NCBI RefSeq assembly: GCF_003270085.1 | Contig: NZ_QFDQ01000003.1 | Span: 1 to 64,000, forward strand | Reading direction: 5' to 3' | Source of the DNA: Streptomyces triticisoli | GTDB taxonomy: Bacteria; Actinomycetota; Actinomycetes; Streptomycetales; Streptomycetaceae | DNA: 64,000 nucleotides | Made by a program: the position numbers and the translations under genes | Shown: positions 44,038 through 52,722 of the stretch, in pieces | Layout: each line of letters starts with the position of its first letter | Position numbering within the stretch: position 1 is the first letter of the stretch | The notes under the pieces: model-generated | The model's database searches: none | What the model was told of the DNA's origin: nothing | Seen by the model: only the letters and a program-made list of their open reading frames with translations

Positions 44038-44426
44038 AGACAATCCTCAACGTCATCTGGCTGATCCTCAGCGGCTTCTGGCTGTTCCTCGGCTACCTCC
44101 TCGCGGGCGTGCTGCTGTGCATCACCATCATCGGCATCCCCTTCGGCATAGCTTCGTTCCGTATCGGCGTCTACGCCCTGTGGCCCTTCGGATACACCAC
44201 GGTCGAGCGCCGCGACGCGGGCGCCCCCTCCTGCGTCGGCAACGTGCTGTGGCTGATCCTCGCCGGCTGGTGGCTGGCCCTCACCCACATCACCACCGGC
44301 ATCGCGCTGTGCCTGACGATCATCGGCATCCCGTTCGGCATCGCCAACTTCAAGCTGATCCCGGTCTCCCTGTTCCCGCTGGGCCGCGAGATCGTCCGCA
44401 CGGACCAGCCGTTCGCGACACGCTGA
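44034..44426 (+). CDS. YccF-family small membrane protein
   Basis: 130 residues made of two similar halves, each with hydrophobic segments ending in [13 protein letters not shown] and [13 protein letters not shown], the YccF/DUF307 signature. Function unknown. Translationally coupled to htpX. Convergent with the permease; 25 bp separate the stops. Confidence 0.85.
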   Translation: MKTILNVIWLILSGFWLFLGYLLAGVLLCITIIGIPFGIASFRIGVYALWPFGYTTVERRDAGAPSCVGNVLWLILAGWWLALTHITTGIALCLTIIGIPFGIANFKLIPVSLFPLGREIVRTDQPFATR

Positions 44427-44451
44427 CAGGCGGAGGCAAGGACCCGGAGTC

Positions 44452-45726
44452 CTACCGCGCGGCCACCCACCGCCGTACGCCGTACGAGGCCATGCCCACC
44501 GCCAGCACACCGGCACCCACGGCCACCGAGACCCACGGCAGAGCGAAGGCCAGCGTCACGCACCCGACGAGCCCCACCGCCGGAACCACGCGCCGGGCGG
44601 GAGAGGCGTCCAGGGTCCAGGCGGAGGCGTTGGCGACGGCGTAGTACGCCAGCACACCGAAGGAGGAGAAACCGATCGCGCCCCGGACGTCCACCGTGGC
44701 GGCCAGGACCGCGACCACCGCACCCACGGCCAGCTCCGCCCGGTGCGGCACCTGGAAACGGGGGTGCACGGCGGCCAGCACGCCGGGCAGGTGCCGGTCC
44801 CGCGCCATGGCCAGCGTGGTCCGCGAGACGCCCAGGACGAGGGCGAGCAGCGACCCCAGCGCGGCCACGGCGGCCCCGGCCCGCACCACCGGCACCAGCC
44901 CGGGCACCCCGGCCGCCCGTACCGCGTCGGCCAGTGGCGCCCCCGCGTGCCCGAGCCCCACCGGCCCCAGCACGGACAGGACGGCCACCGCCACGCACGC
45001 GTACACGGCCAGTGTGATGCCCAGGGCGAGCGGGATCGCGCGGGGGATGGTGCGCTCCGGGTCCCGTACCTCCTCGCCGAGGGTCGCGATCCGCGCGTAC
45101 CCGGCGAACGCGAAGAACAGCAGCCCGGCCGCCTGCAGCACACCGCCGACGCCCACGGAGCCGCCGACGGCCGCCCGCCCGGCGGCGGAGGCCCCGGAAC
45201 CCAGGCACACGACGACCACGGAAGCGAGGACCGCCAGCACCACCGCCACGATCACCCGCGTCAGCAGGGCGGACTTCTGGACGCCGCCGTAGTTCACCGC
45301 GGTCAGCGCCACCACGGCCGCGACCGCCACCGCGTGCGCCTGCCCCGGCCAGACGTACGCGCCCACGGTGAGCGCCATCGCCGCACAGGAGGCCGTCTTC
45401 CCCACCACGAACGCCCAGCCCGCCAGATGACCCCAGAACATGCCGAGCCGCTCACGCCCGTACACGTACGTGCCGCCCGAGGCCGGATACCGGGCGGCCA
45501 GCCGCGCCGACGAGGTGGCGTTGCAATAGGCCACCACGGCGGCGACCGCGAGCCCGAGCAGCAGCCCGGAGCCGGCCGCGCGCGCCGCCGGTCCCAGGGC
45601 GGCGAAGATCCCGGCCCCGACCATCGAGCCGAGCCCGACCACCACGGCGTCCCGGACCCCCAGGGTGCGCCGCAGCTCGGACGCGGAAGCGGAGAAGGAA
45701 GGGGAAGAGGAAGGGGACCGGGTCAT
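44452..45726 (-). CDS. APC-family amino-acid permease
   Basis: 424 residues, about 12 hydrophobic helices. N-terminal LGVRDAVVVGLGSMVGAGIF and ARYPASGGTYVYGRERLG are APC hallmarks, and the FAFAGYARIATLGEEVRDPE segment is the conserved helix 6-7 loop. Substrate unknown; probably a cationic or neutral amino acid. ATG 45726 begins the conserved protein; the frame stays open to 46038 without a ribosome site. Confidence 0.86.
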   Translation of the reverse strand: MTRSPSSSPSFSASASELRRTLGVRDAVVVGLGSMVGAGIFAALGPAARAAGSGLLLGLAVAAVVAYCNATSSARLAARYPASGGTYVYGRERLGMFWGHLAGWAFVVGKTASCAAMALTVGAYVWPGQAHAVAVAAVVALTAVNYGGVQKSALLTRVIVAVVLAVLASVVVVCLGSGASAAGRAAVGGSVGVGGVLQAAGLLFFAFAGYARIATLGEEVRDPERTIPRAIPLALGITLAVYACVAVAVLSVLGPVGLGHAGAPLADAVRAAGVPGLVPVVRAGAAVAALGSLLALVLGVSRTTLAMARDRHLPGVLAAVHPRFQVPHRAELAVGAVVAVLAATVDVRGAIGFSSFGVLAYYAVANASAWTLDASPARRVVPAVGLVGCVTLAFALPWVSVAVGAGVLAVGMASYGVRRWVAAR

Positions 45727-45879
45727 GGTCCGAACCCTACTGACCAGCGCAACCGCGGAGCGTGGCCGTGGCGTCTTCCTCCCCAACGCGGTCGGAACGC
45801 CGCATGAACACACGTGTGGTAGGCACGATCTCGACAGACGATCACGACACGCGACGAGTACGACGGGCAGGTTCAGAGC

Positions 45880-46143
45880 ATGAGCATCATCAGCTGGATC
45901 ATCCTCGGGCTGCTGGCCGGGGCCATCGCGAAGTTCCTGCTGCCGGGCCGCGACCCGGGCGGCTTCATCGGTACGACCCTCATCGGCATCGCCGGTGCGT
46001 TCATCGGCGGCTGGATCTCCGCCCGCTGGCTGGACCACCCGATCAACAAGAGCTTCGACAGCGCCACCTTCGCCGCGGCGATCGGCGGCTCGCTCGTCCT
46101 GCTGATCGCCTACCGCATCCTGTTCGGCAACTCCCGCGACTGA
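45880..46143 (+). CDS. GlsB/YeaQ/YmgE-family small membrane protein
   Basis: 87 residues, three hydrophobic segments rich in glycine (LLAGAIAKFLLPGRDPGGF, AGAFIGGWI). The family is called transglycosylase-associated in annotation but has no enzymatic motif; it is often stress-induced. Followed by a 30-bp direct repeat and a bidirectional terminator. Confidence 0.87.
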   Translation: MSIISWIILGLLAGAIAKFLLPGRDPGGFIGTTLIGIAGAFIGGWISARWLDHPINKSFDSATFAAAIGGSLVLLIAYRILFGNSRD

Positions 46144-46194
46144 GCGCGCCGCAGTCAGCAGAAACGCGACTGAGCGCGCCGCAGTCAGCAGAAA
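46135..46194. repeat. Perfect 30-bp tandem duplication at the end of the YeaQ-family gene
   Basis: The 30-bp unit at 46135-46164, which contains the last codons and stop of the gene, is repeated exactly at 46165-46194. Each unit contains GACTG...CAGTC, a small hairpin. Confidence 0.95.
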
Positions 46195-46233
46195 GAGGAA
46201 GGGTGGGCACCAGCGGGGTGCCCACCCTTCCTC
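46195..46233. terminator. Bidirectional terminator between the YeaQ-family gene and yajQ
   Basis: Perfect 17-bp stem (46195-46211 with 46217-46233) and a 5-base loop. The stem base is gaggaa/ttcctc, giving short A/T runs on both sides, suitable for the convergent genes. Confidence 0.9.
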
Positions 46234-46273
46234 GTGACTTCCGCATGCCGCGCCCGTACGTGGCGCTCCGGTC

Positions 46274-46762
46274 CTACCGGTAGTTCACGAACTGCAGCGC
46301 GAAGTCGAAGTCCTGGCCCTTGAGCAGGGCGATCACGGCCTGCAGGTCGTCGCGGCTCTTGGAGCTGACGCGCAGTTCCTCACCCTGGATCTGGGCCTTC
46401 ACGCCCTTGGGGCCCTCGTCGCGGATGAGCTTGGCCACCTTCTTCGCGTTCTCCTGGGAGATGCCCTCCTTGATCGACGCGAAGAGCTTGTACTCCTTGC
46501 CGGACAGCTGCGGCTCGCCCGCGTCCAGGGCCTTCAGCGAGATGCCGCGCTTGATCAGCTTGGACTGGAAGACGTCGAGGACTGCCTTCACCCGGTCCTC
46601 GGAGTTCGCCTCCATGAGGATCTTGTCACCGGACCACGAGATCGAGGCGCCCACGCCCTTGAAGTCGTAGCGCTGCGAGATCTCCTTGGCGGCCTGGTTG
46701 AGGGCGTTGTCGACCTCCTGCCGCTCGACCTTCGAGACGATGTCGAAACTGGAGTCGGCCAT
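46274..46762 (-). CDS. yajQ: YajQ-family nucleotide-binding protein
   Basis: 162 residues, the usual YajQ size. [20 protein letters not shown] start and YDFKG motif, then the second ferredoxin-like repeat ([20 protein letters not shown]). Members bind nucleotides; some bind c-di-GMP in Xanthomonas. ATG 46762 begins the family's conserved start. Confidence 0.93.
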   Translation of the reverse strand: MADSSFDIVSKVERQEVDNALNQAAKEISQRYDFKGVGASISWSGDKILMEANSEDRVKAVLDVFQSKLIKRGISLKALDAGEPQLSGKEYKLFASIKEGISQENAKKVAKLIRDEGPKGVKAQIQGEELRVSSKSRDDLQAVIALLKGQDFDFALQFVNYR

Positions 46763-46990
46763 GTCCTGTGGCTCCTTGTATCGAGGTGCGTATCGGATGC
46801 GTGTCGGCGGGTGTGGGGAGGCCGCCGAACCCGCTCTTCGGGCCGCGGGCCGCATCCGCACCAGCCTAGTCACCCCCCGTCCCCGCGGTGCCGATCAATC
46901 GGGTGGCGAAGCACCCTTCCGTATCGGGTATTGTTTACGTCGTTGCCAGGGAGAACTGCCGAAAGACGGTTCGAACGGACAGCAATACCC

Positions 46991-47072
46991 GGCGGTGTGC
47001 CCGAGCGGCCAAAGGGAGCAGACTGTAAATCTGCCGGCTCAGCCTTCCCAGGTTCGAATCCTGGCGCCGCCA
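46991..47072 (+). tRNA. tRNA-Tyr (GTA)
   Basis: Acceptor arm GGCGGTG/CGCCGCC, class II with a variable arm, anticodon GTA at 47025-47027, T-arm ccaggttcgaatcctgg. CCA is not encoded. In S. coelicolor a tRNA-Tyr gene is the integration site of the SLP1 element; here no integrase or element follows, and yajQ lies upstream, so the site looks empty. Confidence 0.95.
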
Positions 47073-47080
47073 CACTGGGA

Positions 47081-47124
47081 AACCCCCTCTGATCTGCGGA
47101 GACGTAGATCAGAGGGGGTTTTGC
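47081..47124 (+). terminator. Terminator of the tRNA-Tyr gene
   Basis: Perfect 15-bp stem (47081-47095 with 47106-47120), 10-base loop, ending in gggggtttt. Confidence 0.9.
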
Positions 47125-47143
47125 GTGAAGGGCTGACGCCCAC

Positions 47144-47800
47144 TCAGTTGCCCGCCACCGACTTCACCGCGACCGAGACCGGTGCCGAGCCGCTGATGAG
47201 TTCCAGGGTCAGGCCGGCGGTGGCGGGGGTGTCGACCAGTTCGGCCAGGACGGCGGCCACGTCGTCGCGGGGGATCGCGCCGCGGCCGGTGTGGGCCTCC
47301 AGGCGTACGAGACCGGTGCCGGCGTCGTTCGTCAGTGCGCCGGGGCGCAGGATCGTCCAGTCCAGGGCCTCCTGGTCGCGGATGTAGTCGTCGGCCGCGC
47401 CCTTGGCGCGCAGGTAGACGTCGAAGACCTCGTCGCCCTTGTGCCCCGCGTCCGCGCCCATCGACGACACGACCAGGTGGCGGCGCACGCCCGCGCGTAC
47501 CGCCGCGTCCGCGAACAGCACCGCCGCGCCCTTGTCCACCGTGTCCTTGCGTGCCGCGCCGCTGCCCGGGCCCGCGCCCGCCGCGAACACCGCCGCGTCG
47601 GCGCCCCGCAGCCGCTCCGCGACCTCCTCGACCGACGCCGACTCCAGGTCGAGTACGACCGGTTCGGCACCGGCCGCCCGCAGGTCCTCGCCCTGCTCGG
47701 CACTGCGGATGATCCCCGCCACCTCGTCCCCGCGCGCGGCGAGCAGCCGCTCCAGCCGCAGCGCGATCTGACCATGACCACCAGCGATGACAATGCGCAT
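47144..47800 (-). CDS. NAD(P)-binding SDR-like (YwnB/YhfK-type) protein
   Basis: 218 residues from ATG 47800. Rossmann start MRIVIAGGHGQIALRLERLL, then VSSMGADAGHKGDEVFDVYL with Y-x-x-x-K-type YLRAKGAAD, and ILRPGALTNDAGTG. This is the atypical SDR group that includes NmrA-like and YhfK-like proteins; substrate unknown. The open frame to 47896 is less protein-like. Confidence 0.85.
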   Translation of the reverse strand: MRIVIAGGHGQIALRLERLLAARGDEVAGIIRSAEQGEDLRAAGAEPVVLDLESASVEEVAERLRGADAAVFAAGAGPGSGAARKDTVDKGAAVLFADAAVRAGVRRHLVVSSMGADAGHKGDEVFDVYLRAKGAADDYIRDQEALDWTILRPGALTNDAGTGLVRLEAHTGRGAIPRDDVAAVLAELVDTPATAGLTLELISGSAPVSVAVKSVAGN

Positions 47801-47902
47801 GTCTCCGACCGTACGCCCGAACGGCCGCGTCCGCCGCACGACTTCGGGCGTGTCCCGGGGCGCACACGCGCATACCGCGTCACGGCGCATCCGCACACCG
47901 CG

Positions 47903-49168
47903 TCACGACAGCTCGCCCCGCCCCTGCCGCGGCAGCCCCAGCTCCGCCGTGGCGGCCGAGTCGCAGAACTCCCGCACCGCGCTCGTACGTGCCACCACGC
48001 GCCCCCGGTGCACCACGATCCGGCTGTACCCGAGCGACAGCGCGCCCGCGAGCCGGTCGCCGCGCACCGCGAGCAGCTCGGCGGGAAAGCCCGCCTCCAC
48101 CCGCACCTCGGGCAGACCGAGCGCCGCGCGGGCCGAGGCGCTCACCGCGTCGTAGGCGTCCTCGGGGCGCAGCCCGTGGCGGGAGGCCAGCAGGTACGCC
48201 GCCTCCAGTGGGTCGCCGCGCCCCACCGGGTTCGACACGTCCCGCAGGGCGCCGCTGCCCGCGGCCACCCGCACCCCGGCCGCCCGCAGCAGCCGCACCG
48301 GAGGAGTGTCCCGTCCCTCGGCGTCCCCGCAGCCGCCCTGGGGCAGGCACACCACCGTCACCCCGGCCGCGGCCAGTTGGTCCGCGGCCCGCGCGGCAGC
48401 CCCGGCCGGCAGCCGGGACAGGCCGCCGCACGGGCCCAGCGTGACTCCGGGGCGCAGTCCGCCCGCCATCGCCGCGATCCGCGCCAGGCGGGCCGGGTCG
48501 GCCCCGTCCGTGTGCAGGTCGACGGGGCAGCCGTGCTCGGAGGCGACCTCGAGGACCGCCTCGACGTAGCCCGCGGGGTCGGGGTCCACGTCCGGGCAGC
48601 CGCCCACCACGCACGCGCCCGCCTTCACCGCGTCCCGCAGCACCGCCAGGCCCTCCGCGCCGGCCGCACCGGTGAGCACGCGCGGCACCGCCACCGTCGT
48701 CAGCCCGGTCAGTCCGCGCAGCGCCCGCCGCGCCCGCAGAACCGCCGTCAGGGCGCCGAGCCCCTGGACGTCACCCACGCGTACGTGTGCGCGCACGGCC
48801 GTCGCCCCGTGGCCCAGTTGCAGCAGCGCGGCCTCGGTCGTCCGGCGCTGGACGTCCTCCGGCTCGTACGACACCGGACCGTCGCCGTCGGCGGTCAGGG
48901 CGGTGTCCAGGTGGGCGTGGGGTTCGGCGGGAGCAGGCAGGAGCAGATAGCCGCCGAGATCCACGCGCGTGCCTTTGTCCCGCGGCCCGCCGGCGGCGAG
49001 GCTGCCGGCGGTGCCGACCGCCTCGATGCGCCCGCCGGCCAGCCGTACGTCCACGGTCCGCCCGTCGGCCAGCCGGGCCCCGCACAGCAGCAGCCCGTCC
49101 GGGCCCGTCCGTCCGGACGGGCCCGGCGAGGGGGACGAAGGGGGTGGCTGCGGCTGACCGGGGGGCAT
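47903..49168 (-). CDS. Amidohydrolase-family protein (cytosine deaminase-like)
   Basis: 421 residues. The N-terminal beta-sandwich (LLCGARLADGRTVDVRLAGG) is followed by the TIM barrel: HAHLD (metal site) near 85, VDLHTDGAD near 215 and a late Asp in VAAGSGALRDVSNPVGRGD near 320. Closest known types are cytosine/isoguanine deaminases and related N-ethylammeline hydrolases. ATG 49168 has ggag at five bases. The usual HxH...H...D set is recognisable, except that the histidine expected after strand 6 is not obvious. Confidence 0.78.
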   Translation of the reverse strand: MPPGQPQPPPSSPSPGPSGRTGPDGLLLCGARLADGRTVDVRLAGGRIEAVGTAGSLAAGGPRDKGTRVDLGGYLLLPAPAEPHAHLDTALTADGDGPVSYEPEDVQRRTTEAALLQLGHGATAVRAHVRVGDVQGLGALTAVLRARRALRGLTGLTTVAVPRVLTGAAGAEGLAVLRDAVKAGACVVGGCPDVDPDPAGYVEAVLEVASEHGCPVDLHTDGADPARLARIAAMAGGLRPGVTLGPCGGLSRLPAGAAARAADQLAAAGVTVVCLPQGGCGDAEGRDTPPVRLLRAAGVRVAAGSGALRDVSNPVGRGDPLEAAYLLASRHGLRPEDAYDAVSASARAALGLPEVRVEAGFPAELLAVRGDRLAGALSLGYSRIVVHRGRVVARTSAVREFCDSAATAELGLPRQGRGELS

Positions 49169-49365
49169 CGCACTCCAGGTGGGGACACGGACCGCGTGGC
49201 CGCGCGCGGGACGCAAGATCACGCAGAGTGAGTCGAGCCTAGGGTGGTCACCGGGCCCGACGGGGGAGGAGCGCAATAGTCGTACCGGTGTGGCCGCGCG
49301 GCGGGACGGCACGGCGAAACGGATTTGGGTGTAGGGCGGCGAAGCGTGTAATGTCTTCCTCGCTC

Positions 49366-49438
49366 GCCCCAATAGCTCAGTCGGCAGAGCGTCTCCATGG
49401 TAAGGAGAAGGTCAACGGTTCGATTCCGTTTTGGGGCT
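49366..49438 (+). tRNA. tRNA-Thr (GGT)
   Basis: 73 nt, acceptor GCCCCAA/TTGGGGC, D-arm tagctcagtcggcagagc, anticodon GGT at 49399-49401, T-arm gttcgattcc. CCA not encoded. Followed by tRNA-Met 46 bp later. Confidence 0.95.
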
Positions 49439-49484
49439 CTGATGTGAGAGGTTCCCGCCGTCCGGTGGGTTCCCATCGCATCGC

Positions 49485-49557
49485 AGCGGTGTAGCTCAGT
49501 CGGTAGAGCAAGCGGCTCATAATCGCTGTGTCACCGGTTCAAGTCCGGTCACCGCTA
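49485..49557 (+). tRNA. tRNA-Met (CAT), elongator type
   Basis: 73 nt, acceptor AGCGGTG/CACCGCT fully paired at the first position, so it is the elongator rather than the initiator form. Anticodon CAT at 49518-49520. rpmG begins 86 bp downstream, probably on the same transcript. Confidence 0.93.
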
Positions 49558-49643
49558 CTCCAAGTAGCCGATTGCGGGGTCGGTCCTTCGATCGGCTACT
49601 CTTTCTGCGTTGAAAACCCACCCGTTCGTCAAGGAGCACTCAC

Positions 49644-49808
49644 GTGGCTGCCACCGACGTCCGCCCGAAGATCACGCTGGCCTGCGTGGAGTGCAAGGAG
49701 CGGAACTACATCACCAAGAAGAACCGGCGCAACAACCCGGATCGTCTTGAGATGAAGAAGCACTGCCCGCGTTGCAACGCGCACACCGCGCACCGCGAGA
49801 CGCGATAA
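49644..49808 (+). CDS. rpmG: 50S ribosomal protein L33
   Basis: 54 residues from GTG 49644 with aaggagc upstream. CVECKERNY and [10 protein letters not shown] give the zinc-binding C-x-x-C pair, so this is the zinc-containing (C+) L33 form. It is short, and other frames hide it. Typical of the tRNA-Thr, tRNA-Met, rpmG order. Confidence 0.95.
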   Translation: MAATDVRPKITLACVECKERNYITKKNRRNNPDRLEMKKHCPRCNAHTAHRETR

Positions 49809-49821
49809 ACAAAATTTCATA

Positions 49822-49857
49822 CATGAGGCCGCCCCCGCACCCGGGGGCGGCCTCATG
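49822..49857 (+). terminator. Hairpin after rpmG
   Basis: Perfect 16-bp stem (49822-49837 with 49842-49857), 4-base loop, followed by ttgtttc. Transcription of the dehydratase pair probably starts anew or reads through partly. Confidence 0.85.
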
Positions 49858-49904
49858 TTGTTTCATGTGGGAAAACCCCAGCTGACACCAGGAGGTGCCG
49901 AGCC

Positions 49905-50357
49905 ATGGCGCTCGACCAGTCCTTCGTGGGGCGGTCCTACCCGCCCACCGCCCCCTACGAGGTCGGACGGGAGAAGATCCGTGAGTTCGCGGAGGCGGTG
50001 GGAGACGCCAACCCGGCCTACACGGACCCGGAGGCCGCCAAGGAACTCGGCCACCCCGAGGTGATCGCCCCGCCGACCTTCGTCTTCGCGATCACCTTCA
50101 AGGCCGCCGGACAGGTCATCGAGGACCCGCAGCTCGGCCTCGACTACAGCCGCGTGGTGCACGGTGACCAGAAGTTCGCCTACACCCGGCCCGTGCGCGC
50201 CGGCGACCGGCTCACCGTCACCTCCACCATCGAGGCGATCAAGTCCCTGGCCGGCAACGACATCCTGGACATCCGCGGCGAGGTGCACGACGAGGCCGGC
50301 GAACACGTCGTGACCGCCTGGACCAAGCTGGTGGCCCGCGCGGCCGAGGAGGCGTGA
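49905..50357 (+). CDS. MaoC-like dehydratase N-domain protein, HadA homologue (UPF0336)
   Basis: 150 residues, a hot-dog fold. FVGRSYPPTAPYEVGREKIR at the start and VIAPPTFVFAI are typical of HadA/UPF0336. Forms the non-catalytic half of a (3R)-hydroxyacyl-ACP dehydratase with the next gene; in mycobacteria HadAB serves FAS-II. ATG 49905 with caggaggtgccg upstream. The pair is separated by 7 bp. Confidence 0.88.
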   Translation: MALDQSFVGRSYPPTAPYEVGREKIREFAEAVGDANPAYTDPEAAKELGHPEVIAPPTFVFAITFKAAGQVIEDPQLGLDYSRVVHGDQKFAYTRPVRAGDRLTVTSTIEAIKSLAGNDILDIRGEVHDEAGEHVVTAWTKLVARAAEEA

Positions 50358-50364
50358 GAAACCG

Positions 50365-50793
50365 ATGACAGCGAAGATCGCTTACGACGACGTCGAGGTC
50401 GGCACCGAACTTCCGGCCCGGACCTTCCCCGTGACCCGTGCCACCCTCGTCCAGTACGCGGGCGCCTCCGGGGACTTCAACCCCATCCACTGGAACGAGA
50501 AGTTCGCCAAGGAGGTCGGGCTGCCGGACGTGATCGCGCACGGCATGTTCACCATGGCCGAGGCGATCCGCGTCGTCACCGACTGGGTCGGCGACCCCGG
50601 CGCCGTCGTCGAGTACGGCGTCCGCTTCACCAAGCCCGTCGTCGTCCCGAACGACGACAAGGGGGCCCTGATCGAGGTCGCCGGCAAGGTGGCGGCCAAG
50701 CTCGACGACAACACCGTGCGGGTCGACCTGACGGCCACGAGCGGCGGTCTGAAGGTCCTCGGGATGTCCCGGGCGGTCGTACGACTGGCCTGA
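50365..50793 (+). CDS. MaoC-family dehydratase, HadB homologue
   Basis: 142 residues with the hydratase-2 motif: Asp and His in ASGDFNPIHWNEKFAKEVGL (catalytic D..H). So this is the catalytic partner of the preceding protein. rpmG-hadA-hadB is also the mycobacterial order. murB follows 88 bp later. Confidence 0.9.
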   Translation: MTAKIAYDDVEVGTELPARTFPVTRATLVQYAGASGDFNPIHWNEKFAKEVGLPDVIAHGMFTMAEAIRVVTDWVGDPGAVVEYGVRFTKPVVVPNDDKGALIEVAGKVAAKLDDNTVRVDLTATSGGLKVLGMSRAVVRLA

Positions 50794-50821
50794 CCGCCGA
50801 CCATGGCGACGAGCCGTCGGC

Positions 50822-50851
50822 GTACAAGGCGGTACGAGGCTGTACGAGGTT
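50822..50851. repeat. Three 10-bp direct repeats before murB
   Basis: gtacaaggcg (50822), gtacgaggct (50832) and gtacgaggtt (50842), exactly 10 bp apart, so one per helical turn. They lie immediately upstream of a possible -10 box (TAGTCT, 50869-50874) seven bases before the murB GTG. Confidence 0.7.
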
Positions 50852-50868
50852 GTGTCAGTGGGGTCTCG

Positions 50869-50881
50869 TAGTCTTGGGCGC
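50869..50881 (+). promoter_or_regulatory. Possible -10 box of a leaderless murB transcript
   Basis: TAGTCT at 50869-50874 ends seven bases before GTG 50882; no Shine-Dalgarno sequence precedes this GTG. A -35 is not clear. Inference only. Confidence 0.4.
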
Positions 50882-51937
50882 GTGCAGGAACTCCACGACG
50901 CGCCCCTCGCCCCGCTGACCACCCTCCGGCTGGGCGGCCCCGCGACCCGGCTGATCATCGCGGCCACCGACGCCGAGGTGATCGACGCCGTCCGCGAGGC
51001 CGACGCCGGCGGCACGCCGCTGCTGCTCGTCGGAGGCGGCTCCAACCTGGTCATCGGCGACAAGGGCTTCGACGGCACCGCCCTGCGCATCGCCACCCGC
51101 GGCTTCGAGCTCAGCGGTACGACGCTGGAGCTGGCCGCCGGCGAGGTCTGGACCGACGCGGTGGCCCGCACCGTCGAGGCCGGCCTCGCGGGCATCGAGT
51201 GCCTGGCCGGCATCCCCGGCTCCGCCGGCGCGACCCCGATCCAGAACGTCGGGGCGTACGGCCAGGAGGTGTCCACCACCATCACCGAGGTCATCGCCTA
51301 CGACCGCCGGGCGGGTGGGACGGTGACCCTGGAGAACGAGGAGTGCGCGTTCTCCTACCGCCACAGCCGCTTCAAGGCCGACCCCGAGCGGTACGTCGTC
51401 CTGCGCGTCCGCTTCGCCCTCCAGGACGCGGACGGGCTGTCGGCGCCCGTCAGGTACGCCGAGACCGCCCGCGCCCTCGGCGTCGAGGTGGGCGACCGGG
51501 TGCCGCTCGCCACCGCCCGCGACACCGTGCTGAAACTGCGCGCCGGGAAGGGCATGGTGCTGGACCCGGAGGACCACGACACCTGGTCGGCCGGCTCCTT
51601 CTTCACCAACCCGATCCTCACCGACGCCGACTTCGCCGTCTTCCGCGCGCGTGTGCGGGACCGGCTGGGCGAGGGCGTCGAGCCGCCCGCCTACCCGGCG
51701 GGGCAGGGCCACACCAAGACCTCCGCGGCCTGGCTGATCGACAAGGCCGGCTTCACCAAGGGCTACGGCACCGGACCGGCCCGCATCTCCACCAAGCACA
51801 CCCTCGCCCTCACCAACCGCGGCGGTGCGACCACCGAGGACCTGCTGACCCTGGCCCGCGAGGTCGTGGCCGGCGTCCGTGAGACCTTCGGCATCACCCT
51901 GGTCAACGAGCCGGTGACGGTGGGCGTGAGCCTGTAG
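50882..51937 (+). CDS. murB: UDP-N-acetylmuramate dehydrogenase (MurB, type I)
   Basis: 351 residues. Reduces UDP-GlcNAc-enolpyruvate to UDP-MurNAc with NADPH and FAD. FAD site LLVGGGSNLVIGDKGF near residue 50, GIPGSAGATPIQNVGAYG near 110, and the catalytic Ser in WSAGSFFTNPIL near 240. GTG 50882 (MQELHDAPLAPLTTLRLGGP) matches the family start; the frame is open to 50852. Confidence 0.93.
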   Translation: MQELHDAPLAPLTTLRLGGPATRLIIAATDAEVIDAVREADAGGTPLLLVGGGSNLVIGDKGFDGTALRIATRGFELSGTTLELAAGEVWTDAVARTVEAGLAGIECLAGIPGSAGATPIQNVGAYGQEVSTTITEVIAYDRRAGGTVTLENEECAFSYRHSRFKADPERYVVLRVRFALQDADGLSAPVRYAETARALGVEVGDRVPLATARDTVLKLRAGKGMVLDPEDHDTWSAGSFFTNPILTDADFAVFRARVRDRLGEGVEPPAYPAGQGHTKTSAAWLIDKAGFTKGYGTGPARISTKHTLALTNRGGATTEDLLTLAREVVAGVRETFGITLVNEPVTVGVSL

Positions 51938-51995
51938 GCGCCGGGACTGCCGGTAGGTTCACAGGGCACAAGCGGAACAAGGGGAGGGGAAGACC

Positions 51996-52712
51996 ATGGG
52001 GGAGCGACGCGGCAGACGTGCCCTCGCAGCCGCGGCCGCGGCTGTCCTGGTGGGCGTGCTCACCACGGGGTGCGGCGAGCGCCACGCCGAAGCCGGGGAC
52101 GGGAAGCCCCACGCACCGGCGGCGTACACGGGCGTGGAGGAGATCCCCGAGACGCTCGCACCCGACGGCACCACCATCCGCGTGGGATCCCCGCGCGCGA
52201 AGATCGTCGTCCATGTGTACGAGGACCTGCGCTGCCCGGCCTGCGCGGAGTTCGAGAACCAGGGCGGTGAGGGGCTGCGCGAGATGATCCTGTCCGGCGA
52301 GGTCCGGGCCGAGTACACGCTGGCCTCGTTCCTCGACGACCGGGGCGGCCAGGGCTCGAAGAAGGCCGCCAACGCCCTGCGGGCCGCCCTGGACGCCGGC
52401 AGGTTCGTCGAGTACCACGAGGTGCTCTTCGCCCACCAGCCCGAGGCGACCGTCGACGGCTACACCGACGCGTTCCTGCTCGACCGGGCCTCCCAGGTCC
52501 AGGGCCTGCGCGGCACGGAGTTCGACGCGGCGGTCAAGGGCATGAAACACCGCGACTTCGTGACCGCCTCCGAGAAGGCCTACGAGAAGTCGGGAGTGCC
52601 CGGCACGCCCGCGATGAAGGTCAACGGCAAGACCGTCCCCGATCACCTGTCCGGAGGCCTCTTCGACAAGGATCTGCTGCCCATGGTGATCGGCGCCATG
52701 GCCCGTTCCTGA
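51996..52712 (+). CDS. DsbA-like thioredoxin-fold lipoprotein
   Basis: 238 residues. Signal peptide with lipobox LTTGC (Cys near 26), so it is a membrane-anchored exported protein. Thioredoxin fold with active site DLRCPACAEF near 80 and cis-proline VPGTPAMKVNG near 205. Likely an extracytoplasmic thiol oxidoreductase of the DsbA/MDD type. ATG 51996 after aaggggagggg. Confidence 0.87.
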   Translation: MGERRGRRALAAAAAAVLVGVLTTGCGERHAEAGDGKPHAPAAYTGVEEIPETLAPDGTTIRVGSPRAKIVVHVYEDLRCPACAEFENQGGEGLREMILSGEVRAEYTLASFLDDRGGQGSKKAANALRAALDAGRFVEYHEVLFAHQPEATVDGYTDAFLLDRASQVQGLRGTEFDAAVKGMKHRDFVTASEKAYEKSGVPGTPAMKVNGKTVPDHLSGGLFDKDLLPMVIGAMARS

Positions 52713-52722
52713 CCGGTGCGGT

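Noticed and set aside
46991-47144. Integrated element at tRNA-Tyr
   Set aside because: No integrase, replication or transfer genes follow, and no repeat of the tRNA 3' end was seen.
49366-49557. Attachment sites at tRNA-Thr and tRNA-Met
   Set aside because: Both tRNAs are intact and are followed by the normal rpmG order; no integrase or duplicated tRNA end.
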